From positions 496,001 through 560,000 of the forward strand of contig JAUZTG010000015.1 in the NCBI GenBank assembly GCA_030734395.1: a stretch of DNA of 64,000 bases. The letters run 5' to 3'. The first letter of the stretch is position 1. Every line of letters begins with the position of its first letter. The position numbers and the translations under genes are program-made. The notes beneath the pieces were generated by a model, which was not told where the DNA came from, made no database searches, and worked only from the letters and a program-made list of their open reading frames with translations. The DNA is from Sarocladium kiliense (lineage: Eukaryota; Ascomycota; Sordariomycetes; Hypocreales; Sarocladiaceae). Positions 11,421 to 23,513 of the stretch are shown piece after piece.

Positions 11421-13579
11421 TCAACGAGCGTAGGGCCTGTTCATGAGAGCAATCTCTCTCGCAATCTCACTCCACTCCACATCACGCTTGATGGGAGCAT
11501 CCGGGTCGCCGTTCTTCTGCAAAGTCTCCTCCCACTTGAGCAGCTCGTATGCGAAACGAAGATGTGGCTGAATTATCACATTGAGCCGGCGGGCACGAAC
11601 GTAGCAGTATGCTCGGGGGAAAGACATGTTGAGAGCGCGCATAACTTCGGCGATGCAGATAGTTGCACTGCGGGAGACGCCAACGCGGCAGTGAACCAGC
11701 GTTGCGGTTCCATTGCGACGGCCACGTTCTGCCAACGTATCAGTATCAAAACGAATGACTATTCGGCAAGACTCAGTGACAGCTTACCTATAAAATCCAG
11801 ACAACGGGTAAATTCGGCGGTCAAGGGGTCAATGCCGTTGTCCTGGACACCCTGAACCACACAGACGTTCTCTGGTCCCCATTCTTCCATATCGCCGTCC
11901 CGCCACATAGCTGTTTCACCCACACTAAGAATTTGGTGAATACCCATCTCTCGTAAGAGATCAGGGTTGTTTGCATGGCCCAGGTTGCCAAGATACAGAT
12001 AATCCATGACTCGACTAGGGAGTGAACCATCAAGGCCAGGGAACCAACTTGGCTCATCCTGAATCATCTTTGTGATCTCCGTTAAGCCCTTCCCCGCACA
12101 TTCTGGAGATTCCGATAGGAGCCGTGGTGCCAGTGCCGTCAAGAGAGCGACATCAGTCGGGTATGCGAAGAAGTTGCGACGCTTTGTCGTGTGCAGGCTG
12201 AGCCAGGCATTTGGCACGGGCATTCCCGTGCTGTAGCTGTAGTATGCGACAGCCAGCATACTAGACTCGGTGTACCCATCGGCACAATGGATGAGAATCT
12301 TTCTTGGTTGAATTTCCACCTCAACATCCTTGTCCTCATCGTCCTCAGTTGTCATGTAGGAGTCGCCATCAGGACCTGGTGTTGGGCGAGTACCGTGGGA
12401 CAGGTGATAAATCCATTTACAGGTCTCCAAGATGCCGTCTGCTTCTGAATGAGTCCATGTCGGAGGTAAAATGCTGCCCGACGAAGGGAAATCATGGAAT
12501 GGTTGGCTAATCTTCCCAGAACGACAGTCGGCAACCAATTCCAATCCTCCCGGATTGAGCCGGCCCATATCGCTGCACTCGATCAAAATGTCGAACTTCT
12601 GCTCCTCAGGGGTTCCTAGTTCTGGTGTCGGGCCGAGATAAACATTGTGGGATATTTCTGATGCCTCAGTCATCATCCACATCTCTTGTCTTTCCTGTTG
12701 TACCAGGTCAAGGACTGCGCCTGTAGGTCGGCCATCAGAATCGATAGCAATGTAGTCTGCATGGTTCTCCTCAAATTCCTCAAAAAGACTTGTACAAACA
12801 AAGGTGTTATACTGGGGTACGCCACTTTGGCCGTCTGCGATCTGTCTCTCACGCCATGATCGCTGGGCAGATACAATGTCCCATGCTGTCTTGTGTGCCA
12901 ACGCGACGTCTTCGCCATAGACGATTATATCGGAAATCAATGCCACTTTCGCTGGCTGAATGTGGAAGTTTCGCACTGAGAAGCCTTCTCGCGGATCATC
13001 GATGAACTCCGGATTCGGATCGTAACGCAAGAACTCTTGAGGTGCGATGGCGCCCTTGAGACGAGCTACTGATAAGTCGCCATCAGCCTTGACCAGCGTC
13101 ACGCTTCTGAGGCAGCATGGAATGTTTCTGTGCACACGCCTACGGGCGGCGAAGAAGGCCTGTTGAATGTGATTCTGAGGGTGTAGCCCATGAAACCACG
13201 GAAAGACTAGAGAGGGATCTGGAAGCGGCTGGCGTGCGGCGTAATCGAGTGCATCAACAACATTGTCGGCATCAAGAAGGAACAAAGAAGCTCCATCTCT
13301 TGTCAAAGGGTGGAAGTCATGTGGTGGGTAAAGTAATGAGCTCTGTGTGTATTCGTCTTGCTCTGACGGGGATCGTGGTGGTGTTGTAGGCTCTTCGGCG
13401 GCAGGACCGGTCGGGCATACTGGGATGTGCTTGTTGGGAATAGGGCCTTGTGTGACATGATTCTGAGTTGAGATGGAAGCATTGATTTCTTCGAGAGACA
13501 GTGGCGGTGTGATGGGTACATCAAGGGCTGATGCTGGTCGATGGGGAGGGATAGGCCTCGGAATGGCGATCGTAGCCAT
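11421..13579 (-). CDS. PPS1: Dual-specificity protein phosphatase, Pps1-like
   Basis: Two exons, 13579-11788 and 11728-11421, encode 699 residues; the intron splits codon 598. The catalytic DSP domain is at the C-terminus: YLYLGNLGHANNPDLL, then the PTP signature HCRVGVSRSA (nucleophilic Cys, Arg in the P-loop), which is made only after splicing. Upstream is a second DSP-like region (VYLGPTPELGTPEEQ, ILIHCADGYTESS) that has HCADGYTESS, with no Arg in the P-loop position, and looks inactive. A long N-terminal region includes FLLDADNVVDALDYAA. This layout matches yeast Pps1, a Ser/Thr/Tyr phosphatase tied to DNA-replication checkpoint and cell-cycle control. Orthology is likely but judged from memory of the family. 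The gene is convergent with ATG18. Confidence -1.
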
Positions 13580-16500
13580 GACGGGATCAAGAAAAGAAAT
13601 GGCTAGTCGTTGGGTGAGGTTGAGATATCCTTCGCCAGAAGTTGAACCGCGGAAGTCTTAAACTGCTCGAACTTCTGTCAGTCAAATCAACATTAGCTAG
13701 GCTTACATTGGGGGGCTGTGATGGATTGGCAACGTACTCGAACTGATGGCTGATGAATCAGCAGGTGGCCCAGTCATACCTTGACAAAATGGTTGGAGGA
13801 TAGCCAGGGATCAAGAAACGAGTATCGAGAAGTCACAGGTTGAGCTGTAGTGGTGTTGAAGGCTCTCCGAAGCAAGTCTAGACGAAACAGACAGCCCGGA
13901 ACGGATGTATAAGTCGACCGTTGCTGGAAGCCACACCAAGCAGAACCAGAAGGTGCCGATGGTGAGAGGCAATCTATTGCAGTGTCCTATGCCAACAAGA
14001 CCAGACGTGCACTGCTTCGTCGCAAATTGTTTACAACAACGGAACAGTTGTTAGATGGCCGCTGCAGCTCTGGGACGATGTCGCGATGTGCGTGGTTGTG
14101 ATGCAATGGGGCGGGGCAGCGAAGCGTTGGTGTCTAGCAGTGGAGGTGGCTGCGTGTGGAATCTGACACAATGGATCCAAAAGCAGGTAGATGTATGAGA
14201 TCCAAGACAATGTTGGCACGAAGCAGACTTGATGGCACCAGCGACAAGAAAGAGAGATGAAGGCAGCGGATGGATGAGATGAGAGGAAGAGTGTAATTAG
14301 GGAGGATGCGGGAGGGAGAGGCTGGAGATGGCGAGACGATGAGGGGGAGGATGAGAGGCGAGATTGATAGAAGAGAGACGAAAGAGAAGAGACAGAATGC
14401 GCGAGAGAGATATCGACCACCCACCCTCAGGCGAAGTGGATGGATGGTGGCAGGCTGCAGCTGCAACCCTCAGCCCTGATGCCGCTAGAGCGAGCGGTAC
14501 GGTACAGTGCAGTTGGGCAGATGGGTGCCGTGCACAGGGATTGATGCGGGAGATAGATAGGTAATGCTTGCTGAGCCTGGGTTGTGCTCCTCGACATTGC
14601 TTCTGTCGATTCTTCTGCTGCGAGGGATGGAGGATGTGGGTTTCTCCCCTCTGCTGTATCTCTCGTTGATGATATCGCATCCCATGACCTCGCCAACGAT
14701 GTGATGGCCGATCTAGGTGGAGGCGCGCGGGGTGAATTGGCGTTGCCGTCGTCGTCGTCGGTGTGGACTGGGCTGGGCTGGACTGTAGTGGGCCTGGATG
14801 CTGGGATGGGGGCAGCTTGGTGCCGCAAGGGCCAACGGGGGAAGGGCTAAGGCGCTGGGAGGCAGCGGTGGCAGGAACGATCAACAGTGGCACCCACTGG
14901 TCGCTCCTCCCCCGCATCTCACTATCGCTCGCTATGGCCGCTGCTTCTTTTCCTTCTAGAGAGTGGCAAGGCAGGTGCACGCCCTCACGATTGTTCCTAC
15001 CGCGATTGCTGGATTCCTGTACTTCGATATAATCTCCATAGAAGAAAGACTTCAGCCAGAGACTCGACCGCTCCTTCTATCCCCTACAGCCTGGCTTTTC
15101 CCCGCCTTGTCCTCGCTCTTCTCGCTATATTGCTTCGTCCATCCTCCTCTTCCTCCTCCTCCCACCACCGCAGCTGTGTATCACATCCCTGCCTCCTCCC
15201 CAACACCAACCACTACCACCAACCAAACAAAACATCACACACGTCGTACCAGCTCGGTGCCCCATCGCAAGGGTGTCAAGGGTCTTGCTAGGCCCTTGCT
15301 TAGGCCCAACACTAGCCCTTGCCGGCCGAGCCACCATCCCAAACCATCTTCCTCATCCTCTCCGGCCTCCTCCTCTCACTGGCTCGAGCATCCTCAAACT
15401 CGGTCAAGCTGCACATCGACGCAGATGTTCCCGACTCGGCTTGGCCAGGGGTCATCTTGCACGACATTCATCGCACCCAACCCGATCTCGCCAGAAGCTC
15501 CCCCCTGTTCTTGTTTTCATCAAACCTTCCATGGGTAGACCCCAAGCGTTACGAGAAACTCTCATTGTTTCCAACAGACGAAGCCCTGATGCGCCACCCG
15601 CACACTCAATGCACAAGCCCGCTTACGTCTGACGCACCAAGAGTCGGGGCCCAATCCTCTTGCTAACCGTTGCCGGGACCTTGGGCGATCAAGGGTCCCA
15701 GCGTCTTGTGTTGTCGCCATCGCCATGTCTCGAAACATCTGAATGCCAACCATCTTTGAACCCTCCGTCCTCTGCATGAATTACGTTGCCACAAGACCCC
15801 AGTGCATCGCGCGCCAATGCAGCGTTCGACCAGGATCGTCGTATTCTAAACAGGTTGTAGGTTCACACTCCGTAATACGATAAAGATGCAGTGTTATTGA
15901 CTGCCCGTGGCGTTCTCGTTCAGGCTGCCAACTACGTGATACTGTTAGTCTTGTTGACGAGTCAGAGGCCTCAGTATCAACGCTTTATTATATGGTATTT
16001 CACGGTTGCATGTCTACTATTCCCAAACCCGTCTGTCGCGGATGATGAAGATTGTGCACATGGCCAGACATCCTCCATTATCGCTTGTCACAATCACGTC
16101 CATTCCTCCCTCCTTGCTCGCTGCACACAGCGTTGCAGCTAATCAGCCACTAGACAACTACCTGCATTAGCGTCCAATGCACCCAGTCCACATCGGCTAA
16201 GCCAACACCAACACAGGCTCTACCATCGAATTGGCAACGGCCAACCAACTGCTCTGGTAATCACCTGCGCACAAGAACCTATCTCTGAAGACCCATCTTC
16301 CGATTCCGCGAGCGCTTCCACCCAAGGCACTCACCAGCGTGCGGCACACCAGGTTGTTCAACCCAAAGATGAAGCAGCTGTTTTAGCCTAACCGTGCGGG
16401 CTTTTGCGATTACAGGACATTTCAAATGCAAAGGATACATATATGCTCAGTCCTGTGGAGACATTGCGTCAGATAGACGGAGTCGTTCGTCCTGGTGATA

Positions 16501-17172
16501 GCGATGGCTTGACATGATGATGGAGTGGGAGGCGAAGCTTTGAACTGCTTGAGGCGGTCCCTGTTGTCCCCCAACCCAGCCTCTGCTCCATCGCGTTGGT
16601 GATTCCCTAGCACCGCGCATCTCGATGTCCGGTGTGTCCGTGCCAATTCACGCCTGTGCTTTGCCGCCATCGCGATTGCAGGCGAAACTGACATGGCACT
16701 GTGATCCTCTCGACATTCCAGGAATGACTCTCAAGTGGTCGGCCACTGAGGCGTGGCACACGAGCAGTCTGGTGACCCGCTGCCATCCGACGATATTGGG
16801 TTACGGCATTAGCCATGTCCAACCGTTCGAAGGGCTCGTTTCGAGGTACGGAGCCGCATGCGTAGAAGCAAGCTCCTGGATCAACTAGTTCAATGTTACT
16901 CTAACCATGTTCAATATATTCCGTTGCTGAACTGAAAGGAACCTGCGTCCTGTTCTGACTAATGGCCAGTGCAGGGTAGCTGCTTATCACGTGATTTCGC
17001 GAGGGAAACGCTTCCCATATTCGGAGCTAAGCTCCAGGCTTCACTTCACGATGGAGTTTCACAGCCCCAGCCAGGGTCAGCCATCACCAACAACGTGACC
17101 GGCACAGATCCTACCCAAGAAGAAGTCAGACGTTCGGCACCGGGTCTCGGGACCCAGCAATAAGTGCCCGTC
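13580..17172. other. Long divergent intergenic region with strand-skewed tracts
   Basis: 3.6 kb lie between the PPS1-like start (minus) and RAD3 start (plus). The plus strand is strongly purine-rich at about 14,270-14,420 and pyrimidine-rich at about 15,060-15,540 (CTCCTCC and TCCTCCTCC runs). Fungal leaders are usually CT-rich on the transcript, so this looks like two transcripts leaving a centre near 14.9 kb. The open frames in these tracts (14980-14297 minus, 14963-15538 plus) are low-complexity Ser/Pro/Thr runs with no family resemblance. From 15,700 to 17,172 I see only the presumed RAD3 promoter. Confidence -1.
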
Positions 17173-20066
17173 ATGAAGTTCAACATCGAGTAAGTCTTTG
17201 GACTCAATGACGCAAACGTTGGCAAGTCCTTTGACGGAGCGTGTGCTCACCTACATCAGTGAATTGCCGGTGCTTTTCCCGTACCCAAGGATATACCCAG
17301 GTAAGATACACACCTCATCCCAAATGATCCATAACACAAGCTAATGAATGTTTTGCTATAGAACAATATGCGTGAGTGAGATTCTCCAAAGATGCGAAAC
17401 GAGGATGCCAAGGCTAACCACCGATGTTGACATAGCTACATGTGTGATCTCAAAAGTATGTACGCACCTCACCACGTACGCGCTCTCTTCTCTAACCGAA
17501 AGACCCTTAGAAACGCTGGATGCCGGTGGGCACTGTGTGCTGGAAATGCCTTCAGGAACCGGAAAGACTGTGTCCCTGCTGTCCCTGATCGTGGCATACC
17601 AACAATACATGCCCGTGAAGCGAAAGCTGATATATTGCTCTCGTATGCCATCACCGCATACCCGCGGAGTTGTGCAAACTACTAACAGTGTACAGGTACC
17701 ATGTCCGAGATTGAGAAGGCTTTGGTGGAGCTCCAGGCTCTGATGAAGTACCGCGCCGAAGAGCTAGGCTACGAGGAGGACTTCCGTGGCCTGGGTCTGA
17801 CAAGTCGCAAGAACTTATGTCTTCACCCTTCCGTCAAGAGGGAGAAGAGTGGTTCGGTTGTGGACGCACGTTGCAGGAGCTTGACAGCCGGTTTCGTCAA
17901 AGAGAAGAAGGACCGAGGCGAGAACGTGGACCTCTGCGTGTACCATGATGTTCGTTTCGCGGCTCTTTGGTGACTGTTCGGGTAAACTAACTCACCTGGC
18001 AGAATCTGGACCTTCTTGAGCCTCACAACCTCATCCCCAATGGAGTTTGGTCCTTCGAGAGCCTACTCCGGTACGGCGAGGAACACAAGCAGTGTCCTTA
18101 CTTCACCGCTCGGCGGATGGTCAGTACACCGCGCCAATTTTTGCTCGCGCGGCTGTCTAACGTTGGTGCAGATGCAATACTGCAATGTCGTCATTTTCTC
18201 ATACCACTATCTTCTCGACCCCAAGATCGCAGAACGCGTCACCAAGGACTTCTCTAAGGATTGCATTATCGTCTTCGACGAAGCTCACAACATCGACAAT
18301 GTCTGCATCGAGTCTCTTAGCACAGACATCACAGAGGAATCATTACGAAAGGCCACCCGTGGAGCACAGAATCTGGAACGGAAGATAGCAGAGATGAGAG
18401 ACACGGATCAAGAGCAGCTTCAGAATGAGTATCAGAAGCTTGTCCAAGGATTGCGGGATGCGGATGATGCGAGACAAGAAGATGCTTTCATGTCAAATCC
18501 GGGTACGTCAAGTGCTTTCTCAGCACATCACCATTGTCTAACATCCGCTACTAGCTTTGCCCGAGGATCTACTCAAAGAAGCTGTTCCAGGAAACATTCG
18601 GCGAGCTGAGCACTTCGTCGCCTTCCTGAAGCGCTTCATCGAATATCTCAAGGTCTGCAAACACGTCCCAACACACATCCACGAGCAAGTGAAATTAACC
18701 TCGCAGTTTTCAGACCCGAATGAAAGTCCGCCAAGTTATCTCAGAAACCCCTCCCTCCTTCCTATCCCATCTCAAAGAGCACACCTTCATTGAGAAGAAA
18801 CCCCTCCGCTTCTGCGCCGAACGGCTCACCTCCCTCGTTCGCACCCTCGAACTCACCAATATAGAAGACTACCAACCCCTCCAAGAGGTTGCAACATTTG
18901 CCACCCTAGTCGCAACCTACGAGAAAGGCTTCCTACTCATTCTCGAGCCGTACGAGTCTGATACGGCAGAAGTCCCAAATCCAGTTCTACACTTCACATG
19001 CCTCGATGCAGCTATCGCTATCCGCCCCGTGTTTGAGAGGTTCTACTCCGTCATCATCACATCCGGAACCATCTCGCCTCTCGAAATCTACCCAAAGATG
19101 CTCGACTTCTCCACCGTCATCCAGGAGTCCTATAGCATGACCCTTGCCCGCAAATCCTTCCTTCCCATGATCGTCACCCGCGGCTCCGATCAGGCTTCCG
19201 TATCAACCGGCTTCCAAGTGCGTAACGAGCCCAGCGTGGTTAGAAACTACGGCAATCTCCTCACCGAATTCGCCAAGATTACCCCGGATGGTCTCGTCGT
19301 CTTCTTCCCGTCATACCTCTACATGGAATCCATCATTAGCATGTGGCAGGGCATGGGAATCCTTGACGAGGTCTGGAAGTACAAGCTCATCCTCGTCGAA
19401 ACCCCTGATGCACAGGAAACCTCTCTCGCCCTCGAAACCTACCGCACCGCATGCTGCAACGGCCGTGGCGCTATCCTCCTCTGTGTCGCCCGTGGTAAAG
19501 TCTCAGAAGGTATCGATTTCGACCACCAATACGGCCGCACTGTGCTCTGTATCGGCGTCCCCTTCCAATACACCGAATCGCGTATCCTCAAAGCCCGTCT
19601 CGAGTTCCTGCGCGAAACCTACCGCATCAAAGAAAACGACTTCCTCTCCTTCGACGCCATGCGCCACGCAGCCCAATGTCTCGGTCGTGTGCTCCGTGGC
19701 AAAGACGACTACGGAATCATGGTCCTTGCCGACCGTCGCTTCCAGAAGAAACGCAATCAGCTCCCGAAATGGATCAACCAGGCGCTGCTCGACGCGGACA
19801 CTAACCTTAGTACGGATATGGCCGTCAGTAGTGCCCGTCGATTCTTGCGCACAATGGCCCAGCCTTTCAGAGCAAAGGATCAGGAGGGTATTAGTACTTG
19901 GGGATATGAAGACCTGATGGAGCACAAGGAGAAGGTGGATATGGAGAGAATCAGGGAGTTGGAGGAAGAGGGTGCGAATGGGGCGAAGGCGAGGAAGGCG
20001 GGGTATGATGAGGATGATTTCGAGGATGATGATATCGATCAGGATATGATGGATATGGGTTACTGA
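17173..20066 (+). CDS. RAD3: DNA repair helicase Rad3/XPD, TFIIH subunit
   Basis: Ten exons: 17173-17189, 17260-17300, 17362-17371, 17436-17455, 17511-17642, 17696-17949, 18003-18119, 18172-18502, 18555-18652 and 18714-20066; 790 residues, close to yeast Rad3 (778). The spliced start reads MKFNIDELPVLFPYPRIYP. Motifs: Walker A MPSGTGKT near residue 41, four iron-sulphur cysteines (NLCLHPS, DARCRSL, DLCVYHD, KQCPYFT), DEAH box VFDEAHNID, and motif VI QCLGRVLRGKDDYG. XPD is a 5'-3' DNA helicase of TFIIH, essential for opening DNA in nucleotide-excision repair and structural in Pol II initiation. The C-terminus adds an acidic tail (EDDDIDQDMMDMGY). The first four exons are very small. It is convergent with the DDHD gene. 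Identity is certain; the smallest exons are fixed by homology and frame. Confidence -1.
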
Positions 20067-20399
20067 GAGAAGAGTCCTCATTTGCGTGCGACCACTAGCT
20101 CGTTGGCGATAATCAAGGAGAAGATAGATTGTACATCACAGGCAGGATGATATTCCAGGCGTTCTTTCTCTTCGAAAAGGGGCATAATGTCAGCGGAAGT
20201 CCAGGCAATCTATTCAGTCAAGTGACATATCTAATCTTGTATCTAAAACGTCGCCGTAATATGTATAAGCCAGTCTGCAAAGGGTATCACACGTGTAGGA
20301 AATCTCAAAGCAAAAGACCAACAGTAAACTTGACAAACGTCCGCGACTTCCGACGCCTTACCTTCTCACTCGCTTCACTCTGTAAGTGTCAAACCCCCA
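20067..20399. other. Convergent 3' intergenic region
   Basis: 333 bp between the stops of RAD3 and the DDHD gene. Both 3' UTRs must fit here and may overlap as antisense RNA. No gene is seen. Confidence -1.
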
Positions 20400-23300
20400 T
20401 CACTGACTGACGGGCAACAACCTCTTCGCAGCCTTCATAGCCCTCATCGCCGGCAATGTCGCCGCCCTCCCGGGTCTCCTTCCAATTTCCACGCAAAGCA
20501 TCCTTACGAAATCCCCATTCGTCCAATAACTCGTATGCGCACTCAGCATGTTCAAATACTGGATCTCCAGCGGCCCACCACCTGATCGGAGGTACCAATC
20601 AATCTGGCCATTATCGTTGAGGAGGAACGCTTTGCGCTCGGCCATTTCCTCGCGGGTGAAGTCATGGACTTCGAGTTCGAGCTGGGAGGGGAGGCGGTGG
20701 TGGTTGGGACGGGTCGGCGAGTCTTCACTGTCTGGGTTTTCGGTTGGAAGCAGGGGGTTGGAGGGAGGGGCCATGCCCGGGATGATGCCGCGGAGGGAAT
20801 CATTCAGGGACTTGAAAAGGGTGGTGGATGTGCTGGGGACGTGGGCTGGTTTGAGGCTGGAGGCGTAGTGAGGGTCAATGGCGCCGTTGAGGAGGTAGGC
20901 AATTGGGTCCTCCTTGGCGAGGATATTGTAGATATTGTCGACAGCGATGCAGCCGTGTGTGCCTCCTTCACCGGTAATGGCGGGGGAATCGACATCAGCA
21001 GGGTCTGCACCGGGCTTAGGCCGCCCTCGTCGTGGAAGCAAAGCGCCGCGTTCCAAGAGTAGGAAGAATCCAGCAGGACTACCAACGAGGAAGAGGTTTG
21101 TTGTGTCGAATTCGAAGAACTGCGTGTCGGGCTCTGGGCGAGAGAGATTCAATCGCGGAACGCGAGTCGGCTGGCGAGAAAGAACCTCACAGGCCATGGC
21201 GCTGCCGAGGGAGTGGCCGATCAGGTGAACACGCCCGTTCTCTGAGAAGCCTGGATTATTGCGGCACCAGAGACGGTAGACGCGATTCGCCTCTGACACA
21301 AGGGCTGATATCATTTTGCCCTTGTGATGAGACATGTAGAAAGGGATGTCAAACATGATATCTGAGATCATGCTGCGCACAGCTGGGATGGTCTTCGGTT
21401 CGATGTCCTTCAAGCCAAACGTCTCAGGTGCGTGCTCATCTTGATCTTCCTCTCTCAGCGGGCCGCCATCCTCGAAGGACAATCCCATTCGCCAGTTCAA
21501 TGGTAGCACCATCATTCCGTTATGTCCTTCTCTAACCACCTGCTGTACGACCGGGTTGCCAAACTCAATGTTGACGGACCGACGGAAGGCATTGATGGCG
21601 TGCGTGAAGTGATAGCTTTCGACTCTCTCGGCCAGCTTTTGTCCAATGCCGTGCGCAACAAGTACCAAATCTGTGACTTGACCGCGATCCTTGTCGGCCT
21701 TACAGGCAGAGCAGACCTCGTCGCCGGTGCTCTCATGCGATTCCTCGGCTGCAGATGCACCAGGTTGAGCAGGCGCATGTTCCTTGCTGTGGAGGCGCTC
21801 CCAACGCTTTCGATCGAAACCTCTGACAACGCGAATGCCAACATTTACGCCCTTCATGATCTTCTGAACGGACCTTCGCCCATAGTATGCTGATGGCTTC
21901 AGGCTTGGCTTGAGAAGATAGGCCTCAGACTCGTTCTTGTAAATGACGTGGTAGTTGGAGAACGGCTTGTTCGGGGTTTCGTGCTCATCCTCGTCCTTGA
22001 TCTGGATCGGCTCAATTGACCCTTCAGTTGCGGCTTCACCACGGAAGCACCGTGCGGCACAGAAAGTCTCGGCGGAGACTGCCGGTTCGTCAGGCAGTGC
22101 TTGGCCGCGTATACGTTTCTTCGAGGCCTTGGTGGTATCTGGCCAAAGCCTATGCGAAACCTTCTCCTCGCCTGCAGGTCCGACATCTATGGCGCAACGC
22201 AGCTCGTCGCTCCACGTCTCAGTCCATGGCCTCAACTCGTGATAGCCTGCTTCCAACTGATTGGCAACGATTGGAGGGATGGGCAGCATGGTGTCCCTGT
22301 CATAAATGTCAGTCTTTGATCGAGGAAGGAAATGGCATGTGACATACCTGTAAAACCATGTAGCTCTTGTCACCACTGCCATATCGTTGACAGGAGACCA
22401 GTAGATAGGTTTCATCTGCAGCATAGGTAGAGACACCATGTGAAGTCGCGATACGCCCACAGCTATTTCAAGGGTGGTATCTGGAATCTCTTCCTCGTCT
22501 CGAGCCGGCGATTCTCCAGTGTGTTCCATCTCCATTTCCTTCATCGTCCGTGCAGCGTTAGCATTCTGGGGTGCGGGCGGTTTTGTTGGGAAGGAGGCTT
22601 GTGCTGGAGATGGGGGTACGGAGGTGCCAGCTTTGGCCGGTGACGAGCTCAAGGATACATCCTCCGTCTCAACTCTGACGAAAGGCTTCCCGGAAATGCC
22701 ATCGTCGGCAGCTTGGGGTCGTGCAGGACTGGGACTCCCGTAGGGAGTGTGAAGTTTCGACGGTCGGTGTACAGGCTGCGAGGCTGATCTTGCTCTGCCC
22801 TTGTGTTCTGCCTCCACACTTGATCGTCGTTTATCAATCGGGTGCTGCAGTTGAATGTTGACAGGATCGGGGTGACCTGTTGCGCTCTCGGCGGCCTGGT
22901 TGCCAGGAGCCACTGTAGATGGTTGTCTAAGTCGCGACATGGCGTTGATAACATCTTGAAGTACAACCTGGGGATCGAGGTCTTTGGTCGTACGTCTGAC
23001 GAGCGCGCAGAAAACCCTTGTCAGGGCATCCGAGACGTCAAGCAGTAGCTCTGAACAGCAAGCAGGCATCGGCGTGGTTGGGAGGCCATCGCCCATCGGC
23101 AGTGTCACGTCGTGAGGCTGAACACGGCCCCTATGTTTCTCCACATGCTTCCTCGCGACGGCCTCAATAACCTTGGACCTCTTCTCCGACATCCTCTTTA
23201 TTGAAATATCGCTCTGTTCCCGATTGTGTCTTGCATTGTCGTGATCAACCCGGTCTTCGTCCGAAGCGAGGCTCAGCCAGGCCTTTTCGAGAGCATTGTT

Positions 23301-23513
23301 GTCGCCACGGCCGAAAGGTCGGAGCTTGTTCTTGCTGGACCTCGCTTCTGCCGAGGCGAGGGCAGCTGATGTCGACAGAGGGTCATCGATGGGGATGACT
23401 GAGGCGTAGAAGAACTGAGCCTCGATTGGAGGCATACCATCCTCCTTGAATACTCGCTGGACAGGCGCCAGACGACATTTGGCTCTATATGTGTGATCTT
23501 GGGCAGCTGCCAT
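20400..23513 (-). CDS. DDHD-domain phospholipase (PA-PLA1 type)
   Basis: The frame is open from 23513 to 20400 (1037 codons). A 51-nt stretch at 22347-22297 has a GTATGT donor, GACTGAC branch and GACAG acceptor, is divisible by three and has no stop, so the likely protein is 1020 residues with exons 23513-22348 and 22296-20400. The N-terminal third is charged and Pro/Ser-rich. A lipase core follows: LVLVAHGIGQKLAERV, then the nucleophile elbow LIGHSLGSAM (G-x-S-x-G) near residue 750. The C-terminal DDHD region has FLVGSPAGFFLLLERG, NIYNILAKEDPIAYLLN and SAHTSYWTNGDF. Relatives (yeast Ddl1, mammalian DDHD1/2) hydrolyse phosphatidic acid and related phospholipids at mitochondria, ER or Golgi. 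Substrate and location here are inferred. Confidence -1.
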   Translation of the reverse strand: MAAAQDHTYRAKCRLAPVQRVFKEDGMPPIEAQFFYASVIPIDDPLSTSAALASAEARSSKNKLRPFGRGDNNALEKAWLSLASDEDRVDHDNARHNREQSDISIKRMSEKRSKVIEAVARKHVEKHRGRVQPHDVTLPMGDGLPTTPMPACCSELLLDVSDALTRVFCALVRRTTKDLDPQVVLQDVINAMSRLRQPSTVAPGNQAAESATGHPDPVNIQLQHPIDKRRSSVEAEHKGRARSASQPVHRPSKLHTPYGSPSPARPQAADDGISGKPFVRVETEDVSLSSSPAKAGTSVPPSPAQASFPTKPPAPQNANAARTMKEMEMEHTGESPARDEEEIPDTTLEIAVGVSRLHMVSLPMLQMKPIYWSPVNDMAVVTRATWFYRYVTCHFLPRSKTDIYDRDTMLPIPPIVANQLEAGYHELRPWTETWSDELRCAIDVGPAGEEKVSHRLWPDTTKASKKRIRGQALPDEPAVSAETFCAARCFRGEAATEGSIEPIQIKDEDEHETPNKPFSNYHVIYKNESEAYLLKPSLKPSAYYGRRSVQKIMKGVNVGIRVVRGFDRKRWERLHSKEHAPAQPGASAAEESHESTGDEVCSACKADKDRGQVTDLVLVAHGIGQKLAERVESYHFTHAINAFRRSVNIEFGNPVVQQVVREGHNGMMVLPLNWRMGLSFEDGGPLREEDQDEHAPETFGLKDIEPKTIPAVRSMISDIMFDIPFYMSHHKGKMISALVSEANRVYRLWCRNNPGFSENGRVHLIGHSLGSAMACEVLSRQPTRVPRLNLSRPEPDTQFFEFDTTNLFLVGSPAGFFLLLERGALLPRRGRPKPGADPADVDSPAITGEGGTHGCIAVDNIYNILAKEDPIAYLLNGAIDPHYASSLKPAHVPSTSTTLFKSLNDSLRGIIPGMAPPSNPLLPTENPDSEDSPTRPNHHRLPSQLELEVHDFTREEMAERKAFLLNDNGQIDWYLRSGGGPLEIQYLNMLSAHTSYWTNGDFVRMLCVEIGRRPGRAATLPAMRAMKAAKRLLPVSQ
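22297..22347 (-). other. Probable in-frame intron of the DDHD gene
   Basis: 51 nt, donor GTATGT, branch-like GACTGAC, acceptor GACAG. Removal joins WFY to RDTMLPIPP; retention adds 17 residues (YVTCHFLPRSKTDIYDR) without a stop. Splicing is favoured because the signals match the other introns of this window. Confidence -1.

Noticed and set aside
14297..15538. Two long open frames (14980-14297 minus; 14963-15538 plus)
   Set aside because: Composition follows the local purine/pyrimidine bias and neither resembles a protein family; more likely leader or non-coding sequence.
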